Below, one piece after another: positions 1 to 7,943 of a stretch of DNA of 41,280 nt. The DNA is taken from contig DATGXI010000111.1 in assembly GCA_035299065.1 (NCBI GenBank), positions 1 through 41,280 on the forward strand. The letters run 5' to 3'. This DNA comes from DASPJQ01 sp035299065. GTDB taxonomy: Bacteria > Bacteroidota > Bacteroidia > Flavobacteriales_D > UBA2798. The position numbers and the translations under genes were made by a program. Position 1 is the stretch's first letter. Every line of letters begins with the position of its first letter. Below the pieces are notes generated by a model that worked only from the letters and a program-made list of their open reading frames with translations, searched no databases and was not told where the DNA came from.

Positions 1-389
1 CAATTAACTATAACGGCTCACAGGTTGGCGCTATGGTTGCCGAACTATTGGATCTTCCTTTTGTTTCACTGGCCACCAAACTTGATGTTGCCAGTGGCAA
101 AGCTACTATTGAAACCGATATACAGGGAGGAACTGAAGTATTGGAGTGCAATTTACCAATGGTTATCAGTTCGGCCAAGGGAATGGCAGAACAACGCATT
201 CCAAACATGCGCGGCATTATGGCAGCACGTACAAAACCATTGACTACTGTGCCAGCCGTACAGGTTAACAAAACAAGCGGTGTAAAAAAATTCATTATGC
301 CTCCTGCTAAATCAGCCGTGAAAATGATTCCTGCTGATGCAGCCGGACAGTTGATTGAATTGTTGCACAACGAAGCCAAAGTGATCTAA
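1..389 (+). CDS. etfB: Electron transfer flavoprotein subunit beta, 3' part
   Basis: This is the C-terminal 128 or so residues of EtfB; the 5' end lies outside the window, and the frame is open from base 3. EtfB pairs with EtfA to form the soluble heterodimer that carries electrons from acyl-CoA dehydrogenases and similar flavoenzymes to the respiratory quinone pool, with AMP bound in the beta subunit. The fragment starts in the stretch NGSQVGAMVAELLDLP, which is typical of the family, and contains the ETF-beta signature region around AEQRIPNMRGIMAARTKPL. It ends with the usual helical tail before TAA. etfA follows on the same strand after a 112-base gap, so the two are probably co-expressed. 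The assignment is firm from the recognisable family sequence and the etfA neighbour. Confidence 0.95.
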   Translation, partial: INYNGSQVGAMVAELLDLPFVSLATKLDVASGKATIETDIQGGTEVLECNLPMVISSAKGMAEQRIPNMRGIMAARTKPLTTVPAVQVNKTSGVKKFIMPPAKSAVKMIPADAAGQLIELLHNEAKVI

Positions 390-445
390 TTAAAAAAATA
401 TAAACGAAGAATTTCAAATAGCAATTTCAAATAATGAAATACAGG

Positions 446-460
446 GTTTAACAGTTAAAC
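446..460. promoter_or_regulatory. Perfect palindrome in the etfB-etfA gap
   Basis: GTTTAAC-A-GTTAAAC is a perfect dyad with 7-base arms around one central base, placed 41 bases before the etfA start. It could be an operator for a dimeric regulator or an mRNA hairpin. There is no T-run after it, so it is not an obvious terminator. The function is inferred from symmetry alone. Confidence 0.3.
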
Positions 461-501
461 TTTATTTCTCTAGTTGAAATCAAATAAAAAATTAAACTAT
501 T

Positions 502-1467
502 ATGTCAGTTATTGCTTTTTTAGAATCAAACAACGGTAAAATTTCGAAAGCGGGATTGGAAATTGTTTCATATGCACACCAGTTGGCTGCTAAATTGGGT
601 ACACAAACCGTAGCCGTTACCTATGGTGCAACAGGCAACGATGTTCTTTCCACATTGGGAGAATATGGTGCAAATAAAGTATTGGTGAATAAATCATTGA
701 CTACTGCCGACACGGGCCAAATTACCAAACTGGTATTAAAAGCCATTGAGAAAGAAAATGCCGATGTGGTTATTTTCTCGCATGATTTAACCGGCCGTGC
801 AGTTGCTCCACGCATTGCGGCACGCCTTGAGGCTGGCATTGCTACCAGCGCCATTGCTTACCCATCAACTGACGGTGGGTTTTCGGTAAAAGTAAACATG
901 TTCTCTGGTAAAGCCTATGGCGAAATTGAATTGGTAACCGGTAAAAAAGTAATTACTGTATCACCAAACGCCATTGCTCCGGTTAAGTCGGCCCAAACAG
1001 CAAGTGTTGAAGATTTTGCTGCCGAAACAGGTGAGCAAAAAGTGAAAGTTGTTTCCCAAAAAAAGAATGAAGGCGCCATTAATTTGCCTGAAGCAGAACT
1101 GGTTGTTTCGGCTGGTCGTGGTATGAAAGGCCCCGAAAACTGGGGTATGGTTGAGGAATTGGCCAACGCTCTTGGCGCTGCCACAGCATGTTCGCGTCCG
1201 GTTGCTGATATCGGTTGGAGGCCTCACCACGAACACGTAGGCCAAACAGGTCTTGCCGTGGCACCTAACTTGTATATAGCCATTGGGATTTCAGGTGCAA
1301 TTCAGCACTTGGCGGGTGTAAACCGCAGCAAGTGTATAGTTGTAATTAACTCAGATCCTGAGGCACCATTTTTTAAGGCCGCTGACTATGGTATTGTAGG
1401 CGATGCTTTCCAGGTAGTACCTCAATTGATTGAAGCAGCGAAGAAATTTAAGGCTTCGCACAATTGA
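502..1467 (+). CDS. etfA: Electron transfer flavoprotein subunit alpha
   Basis: At 321 residues this is a full-length EtfA, the FAD-binding partner of EtfB. The N-terminal ETF domain covers about residues 1-185. The C-terminal FAD-binding domain is clear from GRGMKG (205-210), SRPVAD (231-236), GQTG (247-250), the signature ISGAIQHLAG (263-272) and NSDPEAPFF (283-291). The dimer is cytoplasmic and passes electrons from acyl-CoA or amino-acid dehydrogenases to ETF:quinone oxidoreductase. The ATG at 502 gives the usual EtfA N-terminus (MSVIAFLESNNGKISKAGLE). It lies 112 bases after etfB and 54 bases before the bifunctional nuclease gene, all on the same strand, so a three-gene transcript ending at the hairpin near 2148 is likely. 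Confidence 0.97.
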   Translation: MSVIAFLESNNGKISKAGLEIVSYAHQLAAKLGTQTVAVTYGATGNDVLSTLGEYGANKVLVNKSLTTADTGQITKLVLKAIEKENADVVIFSHDLTGRAVAPRIAARLEAGIATSAIAYPSTDGGFSVKVNMFSGKAYGEIELVTGKKVITVSPNAIAPVKSAQTASVEDFAAETGEQKVKVVSQKKNEGAINLPEAELVVSAGRGMKGPENWGMVEELANALGAATACSRPVADIGWRPHHEHVGQTGLAVAPNLYIAIGISGAIQHLAGVNRSKCIVVINSDPEAPFFKAADYGIVGDAFQVVPQLIEAAKKFKASHN

Positions 1468-1521
1468 TTTTTTCGCTTATATTTATATAAAAAAACCGAG
1501 TGAGGGAAATACGCCCCGGAG

Positions 1522-2133
1522 ATGGAAAAGATTAAATTAGAGATCATAGGACTTTCATATAGTCAGACTCAAAGCGGTGCATACGCACTTGTTTTGGGCG
1601 AGGCAAATGGTAAACGCAGGCTTCCCATTATTATTGGTGGATTTGAAGCGCAAAGCATTGCCATTGAACTGGAGAAAATGACTCCAAGCCGTCCCCTTAC
1701 CCACGATTTATTCAAAACCATGGCAGGTAGTTTTGACATTGCCATTAAAGAAGTTGTGATCTATAACCTGGTTGAGGGAATTTTTTACGCAAAAATTATT
1801 TGTGCAGCCGGAAATAAAATTGAAGAGATTGATGCCCGTACAAGTGATGCCATTGCCTTGGCGGTACGCTTCAAATGTCCTGTTTACACCTATGAATTTA
1901 TTTTAAGTTCAGCTGGAATTGTACTGGACGAAAATGCCGAACGCGAATTGGAAGAAGGCGATGAGGAAATGGAAGAATTGCACGAGGAAGACCAGGAACC
2001 TGTTGAGAAAAAACCGGCATTGAGTGGTTTGCCTGAAGCCGAATTGGAAAAACGTTTGCAGCAGGCCATTGATGACGAAGATTACGAAAGAGCATCGCGT
2101 ATTCGCGATGAACTGAAAAGACGTAAAAAATAA
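1522..2133 (+). CDS. Bifunctional nuclease (DUF151) family protein with UVR motif
   Basis: The protein has 203 residues. Residues 1-135 or so form a BFN/DUF151 domain (KLEIIGLSYSQTQSGAYALVLGE, then RRLPIIIGGFEAQSIAIELE), a family with reported DNase/RNase activity. Residues from about 169 form a UvrB/UvrC (UVR) interaction motif (LEKRLQQAIDDEDYERASRI). An acidic linker rich in E and D joins them. This BFN-plus-UVR arrangement is common in Bacteroidota. The UVR motif suggests contact with excinuclease-type or Clp-type partners, but the biological role is not established. The ATG is preceded directly by CCCCGGAG, one of the few purine-rich upstream sequences here. It is probably the last gene of the etfBA transcript. 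Confidence 0.88.
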   Translation: MEKIKLEIIGLSYSQTQSGAYALVLGEANGKRRLPIIIGGFEAQSIAIELEKMTPSRPLTHDLFKTMAGSFDIAIKEVVIYNLVEGIFYAKIICAAGNKIEEIDARTSDAIALAVRFKCPVYTYEFILSSAGIVLDENAERELEEGDEEMEELHEEDQEPVEKKPALSGLPEAELEKRLQQAIDDEDYERASRIRDELKRRKK

Positions 2134-2147
2134 TTCCCCATACCCAT

Positions 2148-2181
2148 AAACCAGTTTAACAAATTGGTTTTTTTATTTTTT
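2148..2181 (+). terminator. Rho-independent terminator after the etfBA-BFN run
   Basis: AAACCAGTTT (2148-2157) pairs with AAATTGGTTT (2161-2170) through a 3-base AAC loop, with one G-U pair, and is followed by a T-rich tract to 2181. It lies 15 bases after the BFN stop codon. The next ATG (2187) starts only a few bases beyond the T-run, so any transcript of the transporter that starts upstream must read through this hairpin. Confidence 0.75.
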
Positions 2182-2186
2182 AATCC

Positions 2187-3437
2187 ATGAACATCAAGAC
2201 ACGTCTTATATTGATGAGTTTCCTGCAGTTTTTTGTGTGGGGTGCATGGTTAATTACAATTGGAAATTATTGGTTTGCCACAAAACACTGGAGCGGTGCA
2301 CAGTTTGGCGCCATATTTACCACACTCGGCTTTTCGGCCATTATTATGCCTGCCATAACAGGTATTATTGCCGATAAGTGGATGAATGCCGAAAAACTTT
2401 ATGGAATACTGCACCTGGCAGGTGGTTTAATCCTTTTTTATATTCCACAGGTTGATGATCCCGGCACGTTTTTCTGGATCATTTTTGCAGCCATGTTGTG
2501 TTACATGCCAACCATTTCACTCTCGTATTCAATTGCGTATGCTATTTTGAAAAACAATAAACTGGATGTGGTTGCTTCTTTTCCGCCCATTCGTGTTTGG
2601 GGAACCGTTGGTTTTATTGCTGCCATGTGGCTTACCAACTTAACCGGCAACAAAGCTTCGGCCAACATGTTTTATATAGCCGCAGCATCGGCAATTGCAT
2701 TGGGTTTATATTCATTTTCATTGCCCAAATGTCCTCCAAATAAATCTACCCATCAAACAAGCTTTGCAAAAAAAATTGGCCTTGATGCATTTAAACTTTT
2801 TGGCACATATAAAATGGCTGTGTTTTTTCTTTTCGCCATATTGCTTGGAGCCGCACTGCAATTAACCAATATGTATGGCGATGCTTTCCTTTCTGATTTT
2901 GAAAAAATTCCCCGGTATGCCGATTCCTTCGTGGTAAAATACTCAACCATTATCATGTCCATTTCGCAGGTATCTGAAACGCTTTTCATTTTGGCCATTC
3001 CCTTTTTCTTAAAACGGTTCGGCATAAAAACCGTTATGCTTATTGCCATGATGGCCTGGGTATTCCGTTTTGGTTTATTTGCATTTGGTGACCCCTCAAC
3101 GGGTTTGTGGATGATCATACTTTCCTGTATTGTTTACGGCATGGCGTTTGACTTTTTTACCATTTCAGGATCACTGTTTATTGAAACAACAACTGACACG
3201 AGTATTCGTTCCAGTGCGCAGGGATTATTCATGATGATGTCAAACGGATTTGGAGCTGTGCTGGGAGGTTCATTAAGCGGATTTTTGATTGACAATTACT
3301 TCATGAAGAATGGGCAGAAAGACTGGCACAACATATGGCTTTGCTTTGCGGCCTATGCCCTGGTGGTAACCGTTTTATTTGCCATCATGTTCAGGCATAA
3401 ACATGAACCTGAAAAACTGGGAGAGATAAAGCACTAA
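2187..3437 (+). CDS. Nucleoside:H+ symporter, MFS type (NupG-like)
   Basis: The protein has 416 residues with about 12 hydrophobic spans, beginning MNIKTRLILMSFLQFFVWGAW. That opening, the conserved GAWLITIGNYWF stretch and the internal VVASFPPIRVWGTVGFIAAMW segment are hallmarks of the nucleoside:H+ symporter family (NupG/XapB group of the major facilitator superfamily). It should sit in the inner membrane and import nucleosides with protons. The length matches NupG (about 418). The C-terminus ends in a short charged tail (RHKHEPEKLGEIKH). It stands alone: a terminator precedes it and an opposing gene follows. Substrate range cannot be told from sequence. Confidence 0.9.
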   Translation: MNIKTRLILMSFLQFFVWGAWLITIGNYWFATKHWSGAQFGAIFTTLGFSAIIMPAITGIIADKWMNAEKLYGILHLAGGLILFYIPQVDDPGTFFWIIFAAMLCYMPTISLSYSIAYAILKNNKLDVVASFPPIRVWGTVGFIAAMWLTNLTGNKASANMFYIAAASAIALGLYSFSLPKCPPNKSTHQTSFAKKIGLDAFKLFGTYKMAVFFLFAILLGAALQLTNMYGDAFLSDFEKIPRYADSFVVKYSTIIMSISQVSETLFILAIPFFLKRFGIKTVMLIAMMAWVFRFGLFAFGDPSTGLWMIILSCIVYGMAFDFFTISGSLFIETTTDTSIRSSAQGLFMMMSNGFGAVLGGSLSGFLIDNYFMKNGQKDWHNIWLCFAAYALVVTVLFAIMFRHKHEPEKLGEIKH

Positions 3438-3461
3438 CTTCAAATCAAAAAGGCTTGAAAA

Positions 3462-3809
3462 TTATTTCCTGTAAAGCTCGACCTTCCTTCCATCAGGATC
3501 TTCTACCACAACCATAAAACCAAAATCGGTTTGTATTGGTTCTCCATGAAAAACAATGTTTGATTTTCGTAAATCGTCAATTACCGAATCAAAATCATCA
3601 ATGGCAAAACCAATTCGTAGATTTTTATCAGGTTCTGTTTGATTTTTGGCAAGCGGATAGATTTCAATAACTGTTGAGCCTAACGTTCCGGAATAATGAT
3701 ACGGTGAATTTCCGTGTTTGTGGTATTCTGTTACAATACAAAGCTTCGCGTAAAATTCAGCAAGGCGTTTAATGTCATGAGTACGTATAACGAGCAGTTT
3801 TAATTCCAT
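3462..3809 (-). CDS. VOC (glyoxalase/bleomycin-resistance fold) family protein
   Basis: The protein has 115 residues and a single vicinal-oxygen-chelate domain. The usual signs are present: an N-terminal beta strand followed by THDIKRLAEFYAKL, a central VIEIYPL strand, and a C-terminal FMVVVEDPDGRKVELYRK strand. His11 and Glu111 sit where the paired betaalphabetabetabeta metal ligands are normally found. The family includes glyoxalases, dioxygenases and antibiotic-binding proteins; nothing here chooses between them. The start is the ATG at 3809. The gene is read toward the nucleoside symporter and is separated from ispH upstream by a repeat hairpin. Confidence 0.85.
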   Translation of the reverse strand: MELKLLVIRTHDIKRLAEFYAKLCIVTEYHKHGNSPYHYSGTLGSTVIEIYPLAKNQTEPDKNLRIGFAIDDFDSVIDDLRKSNIVFHGEPIQTDFGFMVVVEDPDGRKVELYRK

Positions 3810-3832
3810 TCTTATGATTCCTTATTTATTTT

Positions 3833-3915
3833 AACCACAGAGTTAACAAAGAAAGCCCAGAGAGCGCTGAGAAAGACTTTGCTTTCTCAGGTTTATCTCA
3901 GGTTACTCTGTGGTT
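3833..3915. repeat. Nested inverted repeat of the CCACAGAG intergenic family
   Basis: AACCACAGAGTTAAC (3833-3847) is mirrored by GTTACTCTGTGGTT (3902-3915). Inside it CTGAGAAAG (3867-3875) pairs perfectly with CTTTCTCAG (3882-3890). The whole fills most of the gap between the VOC gene and the end of ispH. The same words recur at 5140-5296 and 11721-11877. It may act as a terminator for ispH or as a dispersed repeat element; function unknown. Confidence 0.75.
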
Positions 3916-3931
3916 TATTTTTTTTGATTTT

Positions 3932-5113
3932 CTACTCAAATTTAGCCTTCAACTTCAACATCACCCTTTCCATTACCGCATCTGGGCAAGAAGCTCCGCT
4001 GGTTAAAATAATGGTGAACGGACGCTTTTCTCCAATGAAATTGTTTGTATGAAGCATTTTTTTGTTTGGATAATCAAAATGGTTAATCGAATTGTCATCG
4101 CCAATTTCCGTTTCATTCTTGATGAAATAGGTTTTAAACTTTTGTTCAAGCAATTCAACAAGATGAGACGTATTTGAACTGTTGTATCCACCCACCACAA
4201 TAGCCATATCGGCTTCTACATTCATTAAGGCCAGCGTGGCTTCCTGGTTATCATTGGTAGCATAACACAAAGTATCGCGCGTATCAGCAAAATGGTTTTT
4301 CAAATCGGCTTGACCGTATTTTACTGCCATGGTTTGTTTGAAAAAATCGGCAATGGCCTGTGTCTCGGTGGCCAGCATGGTGGTTTGGTTGATCACCCCC
4401 ACTTTTGTTAAATCTTTTTCTACATTAAACCCTTCTGAATACCGCCCCTTAAACTCTTCGTAAAACTGGCTTGAAGGTTTTTCACCATTTATGTATTGCG
4501 CCAGTGATTTTGCTTCTTCCATGTCACGCAATACAACCGAATGCGAGTATTTATTGCTGTGCGAAAAGGTTGCCCTTGTTTCTTCGTGTTTAGCCTTACC
4601 ATGAATTAAAATGGTGTACTTATCGCTTCCCAGTTTTTGAGCACGGTTCCATACCTTCTCAACAAACGGACAAGTCGTATTGTATTTTTCCGTCTGAATG
4701 CCTTTATCGGCCAGTAATTTTTCAATCTCAAGTGTTGTTCCAAATGCAGGAATGACCACCACATCGTCAGGTTTTAATTCATCCCATTGAACAAAATGAT
4801 TGCCCTCAGTGTCCATGATGAATTTAATCCCGTTCGCCTCCAAATCGGCATTTACTTCAGGATTGTGGATCATCTGGCTCAGTAAATAAATACGCTTGCC
4901 TTCATTTTCATGCAATGCCTTATACGCAATTTCAATGGCATTCTCTACTCCGTAACAAAATCCAAAATGGCGCGCCAAATAAAAACGCACGTTTCCAAAA
5001 TCCACAAAGCTGGGAGCAAAGTCCTGCTTGCGCGGGTCTTCACGCTTGCGTTTTTCTTTGATCTCTGCGATTAAAGGGGATTTGTAGTATTCGGGTATCT
5101 GGAAGGATTTCAC
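3932..5113 (-). CDS. ispH: 4-Hydroxy-3-methylbut-2-enyl diphosphate reductase
   Basis: IspH (LytB) catalyses the last step of the MEP isoprenoid pathway, reducing HMBPP to IPP and DMAPP with a 4Fe-4S cluster in the cytoplasm. The protein has 393 residues. The three cluster cysteines are Cys53 (FGFCYGV), Cys148 (TTCPFV) and Cys283 (DTLCYAT). The substrate-binding stretches HGKAKHEETRATFSH, GGYNSSNTSHL and TSGASCPDAV are present. It is longer than the E. coli enzyme (about 316) by an N-terminal extension and internal insertions, which is usual for the Bacteroidota form. The start codon is GTG at 5113; the overlapping ATG is out of frame and followed at once by a stop. A TAAATTTG box sits 4 bases before the start. 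It is flanked on both sides by CCACAGAG-type repeats. Confidence 0.97.
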   Translation of the reverse strand: MKSFQIPEYYKSPLIAEIKEKRKREDPRKQDFAPSFVDFGNVRFYLARHFGFCYGVENAIEIAYKALHENEGKRIYLLSQMIHNPEVNADLEANGIKFIMDTEGNHFVQWDELKPDDVVVIPAFGTTLEIEKLLADKGIQTEKYNTTCPFVEKVWNRAQKLGSDKYTILIHGKAKHEETRATFSHSNKYSHSVVLRDMEEAKSLAQYINGEKPSSQFYEEFKGRYSEGFNVEKDLTKVGVINQTTMLATETQAIADFFKQTMAVKYGQADLKNHFADTRDTLCYATNDNQEATLALMNVEADMAIVVGGYNSSNTSHLVELLEQKFKTYFIKNETEIGDDNSINHFDYPNKKMLHTNNFIGEKRPFTIILTSGASCPDAVMERVMLKLKAKFE

Positions 5114-5117
5114 ATTA

Positions 5118-5125
5118 CAAATTTA
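5118..5125 (-). promoter_or_regulatory. Bacteroidota -7 box (TAAATTTG) before ispH
   Basis: On the minus strand TAAATTTG matches the Bacteroidota -7 consensus TAnnTTTG. Only 4 bases separate it from the GTG start of ispH, which would give a leaderless or almost leaderless mRNA. No clear -33 TTTG was identified. Confidence 0.5.
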
Positions 5126-5139
5126 AAGAAAGAATAGCC

Positions 5140-5296
5140 ACAGATTACACAGATTTCACAGATTCAAACACCTTTTCTTGCCACAAAGACACAAAGGCAC
5201 AGGGTTACGGAGTTACACAGAGAGAAATAGCGCTTTAAGGGCCTTACAAATCCGTTGAGAAAAAGTATTCTCTGTGTTCCTCAGCGCCTTTGTGTC
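5140..5296. repeat. Long imperfect hairpin of CCACAAAG / CTTTGTG words
   Basis: The gap between lptD (ends 5314) and ispH (starts 5113) begins with CCACAGATTACACAGATTTC-type tandem words, then contains a long inverted repeat. GACACAAAGGC (5188-5198) is mirrored by GCCTTTGTGTC (5286-5296), and an inner ACACAGAGA is mirrored by TCTCTGTGT. It belongs to the same vocabulary as 3833-3915 and 11721-11877. No coding potential was seen. It may form a large stem in RNA read from lptD. Confidence 0.75.
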
Positions 5297-5313
5297 TCTG
5301 TGTCTAAGACTGA

Positions 5314-7860
5314 TTAATCCAAATCAACCCAGCTTCTCCTCCTCTGCAACCTCAAATCCTGCAGTATGCTTGCTTTTACGTTGAGGGTTACCACATAACT
5401 TTTACGCGGCCCAAATGGAATAACGGTTGTGCTGAATTCCCAGCAATGCAAGTCATAATATAAACTTAACTCAGTATAACTTAATTTTTTGGCTACAAAA
5501 TCGTAGTTGGTGTTATAGCCAATTTTGCATTTTTTGGTGATGCCTACATCGCCACGTACACCAATTGATTGTGTCAATAAAACAGTATCTAGTCCACCTA
5601 TAAAAACCCGGTTAAAATTCAGGTTATACACAGCTGTTACGGTCAATGGTATATCAAAATCAACGTAGGCGTTCTGGTTTTTATTGATCTTGTCCAGTTC
5701 ATCTTCTTCGTCAGTAGTCAAATTTTTAGGTTTCTCTTTTGGCTTGCGTGCTTTTGCCCTGAAGGTGTAATTTACCGCAAGATTATTCATGGTTACACGC
5801 CCTAATCCATTTCCCTTGTTCCAATAATATTCTCTTGTTATAACTCCGTTTTCATAATAGTACGGGTCAAGCACCGATGAATAAACGATGTTTAGCACTT
5901 TAAAAAAAGTATTTCGCGCACTGAACTGGATATTGCTCAGGTTTAACGAGTCTTTGATCAAATCATAATTTGCATTCATCTGGAAATTTTCGATGATCGG
6001 AATTTTTACAAAACCGGTAATGGTGTCTTTTGTTGAACGTTTTTTCAATTCAAGGCTGTTTACCAATGAAACACCAACCGTTCCTGACTCTCCGCTTGAG
6101 GGTCTTCCATACACGCCCAAATCATACGGTGAATACGAAACCAGGGTACCGGTTGCATCGGCCTGCACCAACTCGCTTGTGTTAAAATCAGGACGGTACG
6201 CAAAATTTATAGAGGGTGTTAATACATGCCTTAATTTTGGACCGCCTTTCTTTTTACTGGCATACATACCAAACAACCGGGTGGTGAGTGATGCGTTGTA
6301 TGAATATTCAAAATTACGGGTAAACCCGCGAAGGGTATCGGTTTGCAATTCGCTTCCTGTATATGTTTTGTTCAGGCTCTGGAAATACCACCGCTCGGTA
6401 AGGTTTACTGATGGATTTAAGGTAAACGTTTGATTAAACAATTTCCAGCTTGTGCTTACGGTTGCGTTGTGCTTGACACCATTGCGGCTGTATTTATTTA
6501 TGAGCGTGTTTACATTGTTTAAACTGTACAAACTGTCACCGGCACTAATGTCGTTACGCGCATTTGAGCTCATGGTAACACCAATATTGGCCAGGCCTTT
6601 TGCAAATACATTCGGACTTATTTTATTTTTGGTCATGGCACCAAAAGGAAAAAACCTTGCAACGTTAAACGTAAGTTCGGGGGCCGTTACCGTAATGGTT
6701 TTGGCCAAACGATTTTGATTGTGGCGTAAATTGGTTGATAAGCTAAAAGGTGTGCCCAGCCAGGTTTTGGTATAACTCACGTTTGACTGGAATGAACTGG
6801 ACAAATAATCCTGTGAATAGGTGTTGAAGTTATTCTGGAAATTGGTTTGCGTACCAAAATTCACATTGGCCGTAAAACGCGATCCCGGTCTTGACTTTGG
6901 GTCCTGGTTATGCGTCCACCGTATAAAAAACTCGTTTGACTTCCTGAAATCCGGAAAATCTTTATCGCCTATCCTGAACTGGCTAAAACTCATGTTAACA
7001 TTTCCATTGAACCTATAGCGCAATTTATAACGCGTAATGTTTTTGAGTGCCCAGCTTCCACGCGAATAAATATCGCCCAGCAACTGCATGTCCATTTTTT
7101 TTCCCAACGGCAAATAATACCCGCCATTCTGCAAAAAGAAACCGTAGGTTGGCGAATCGCCATATTGTGGAATTAAAATGCCGCGCACTTTGCCCTTTTT
7201 ATTGGGAAAATACCCAAATGGCAAAGCAAGGGGTGTTGGAATTTTGCCCACAACCATGTAAACAGGCCCGGTTACAATTTTATCGTCAGGAATAACAATA
7301 GCCTTTCGCATCCTGAAATGGTAATGCGGTTTTTCATTGCTGCAGGTAGTGAATTTTCCATTGCGCAAATGCACTTCATCGGGATGTTTTTTAGCTTCCT
7401 GCATGTGAATGTACATTTCGCCATCGCTTGTAAATACTTCTTTTATTTTCCCTTTTTTGGTCTGTATATCCACAAAAATTTCCGAGGCTTCCACTTCGCT
7501 TTCACCATCGGTATAGGTTACTTTTTGAATGACTTTCCCGGTGCTGTCGGTTTTGCCTCGCGCCAGCACACGGTTTTTTTTCATGTCAATTTCCATGTAA
7601 TCGGCCTTGATGGTTTGGCCTTCATACGTTACTTCAGCAACACCGTATAAAAACACAAGTTGGCTGTCGGGTTCCATGGAAATAGAGTCGGTAGCTTTGT
7701 AATGTACTTCGCTTTCAAGGTTGAACCCCTTGGTATCAATCACGCTGTCCTTTCTAACGGTGGTGTCTTCACGCACTTTTAACGCATTTGTATCCTCTTG
7801 ACTGTAACCGAAATACCCAAATAGCGTATACAAGGTCGTTATCAACAACCTTAAGCGCAT
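5314..7860 (-). CDS. lptD: LPS-assembly outer membrane protein LptD, Bacteroidota type
   Basis: LptD is the outer-membrane barrel that inserts lipopolysaccharide into the outer leaflet. The N-terminus is a signal peptide (MRLRLLITTLYTLFGYFGYSQ). It is followed by an OstA/LptA-like beta-jellyroll of roughly 120 residues (YGVAEVTYEGQTIKADYMEI and KNRVLARGKTDSTGK), which would receive LPS from the periplasmic bridge. About 600 residues of alternating barrel strands follow, starting near IPTPLALPFGYFPNKKGKVR. The length (848) is usual for the phylum. The ATG at 7860 fits the signal peptide best; an in-frame GTG at 7887 would add nine residues. The gene is divergent from the amidase gene at 7944, an arrangement I recall as frequent in Bacteroidota. 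Cysteines matching the E. coli disulfide pattern are not evident. Confidence 0.9.
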   Translation of the reverse strand: MRLRLLITTLYTLFGYFGYSQEDTNALKVREDTTVRKDSVIDTKGFNLESEVHYKATDSISMEPDSQLVFLYGVAEVTYEGQTIKADYMEIDMKKNRVLARGKTDSTGKVIQKVTYTDGESEVEASEIFVDIQTKKGKIKEVFTSDGEMYIHMQEAKKHPDEVHLRNGKFTTCSNEKPHYHFRMRKAIVIPDDKIVTGPVYMVVGKIPTPLALPFGYFPNKKGKVRGILIPQYGDSPTYGFFLQNGGYYLPLGKKMDMQLLGDIYSRGSWALKNITRYKLRYRFNGNVNMSFSQFRIGDKDFPDFRKSNEFFIRWTHNQDPKSRPGSRFTANVNFGTQTNFQNNFNTYSQDYLSSSFQSNVSYTKTWLGTPFSLSTNLRHNQNRLAKTITVTAPELTFNVARFFPFGAMTKNKISPNVFAKGLANIGVTMSSNARNDISAGDSLYSLNNVNTLINKYSRNGVKHNATVSTSWKLFNQTFTLNPSVNLTERWYFQSLNKTYTGSELQTDTLRGFTRNFEYSYNASLTTRLFGMYASKKKGGPKLRHVLTPSINFAYRPDFNTSELVQADATGTLVSYSPYDLGVYGRPSSGESGTVGVSLVNSLELKKRSTKDTITGFVKIPIIENFQMNANYDLIKDSLNLSNIQFSARNTFFKVLNIVYSSVLDPYYYENGVITREYYWNKGNGLGRVTMNNLAVNYTFRAKARKPKEKPKNLTTDEEDELDKINKNQNAYVDFDIPLTVTAVYNLNFNRVFIGGLDTVLLTQSIGVRGDVGITKKCKIGYNTNYDFVAKKLSYTELSLYYDLHCWEFSTTVIPFGPRKSYVVTLNVKASILQDLRLQRRRSWVDLD

Positions 7861-7900
7861 AATTAATTGGTAACGAACCGGCTTCACCCTATTGTAAACC

Positions 7901-7908
7901 TAAATTTG
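7901..7908 (+). promoter_or_regulatory. Bacteroidota -7 box (TAAATTTG) before the amidase gene
   Basis: TAAATTTG is a perfect TAnnTTTG match, 35 bases before the amidase ATG at 7944. It lies between the divergent lptD and amidase starts. A well-spaced -33 TTTG is not apparent. Confidence 0.4.
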
Positions 7909-7943
7909 TTTTTTGTTAAAAAGTATACAAAGCTAACTGAATT

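Noticed and set aside
7861..7887. GTG start for lptD at 7887
   Set aside because: Possible, but the ATG at 7860 gives a compact signal peptide; the choice changes only nine residues.
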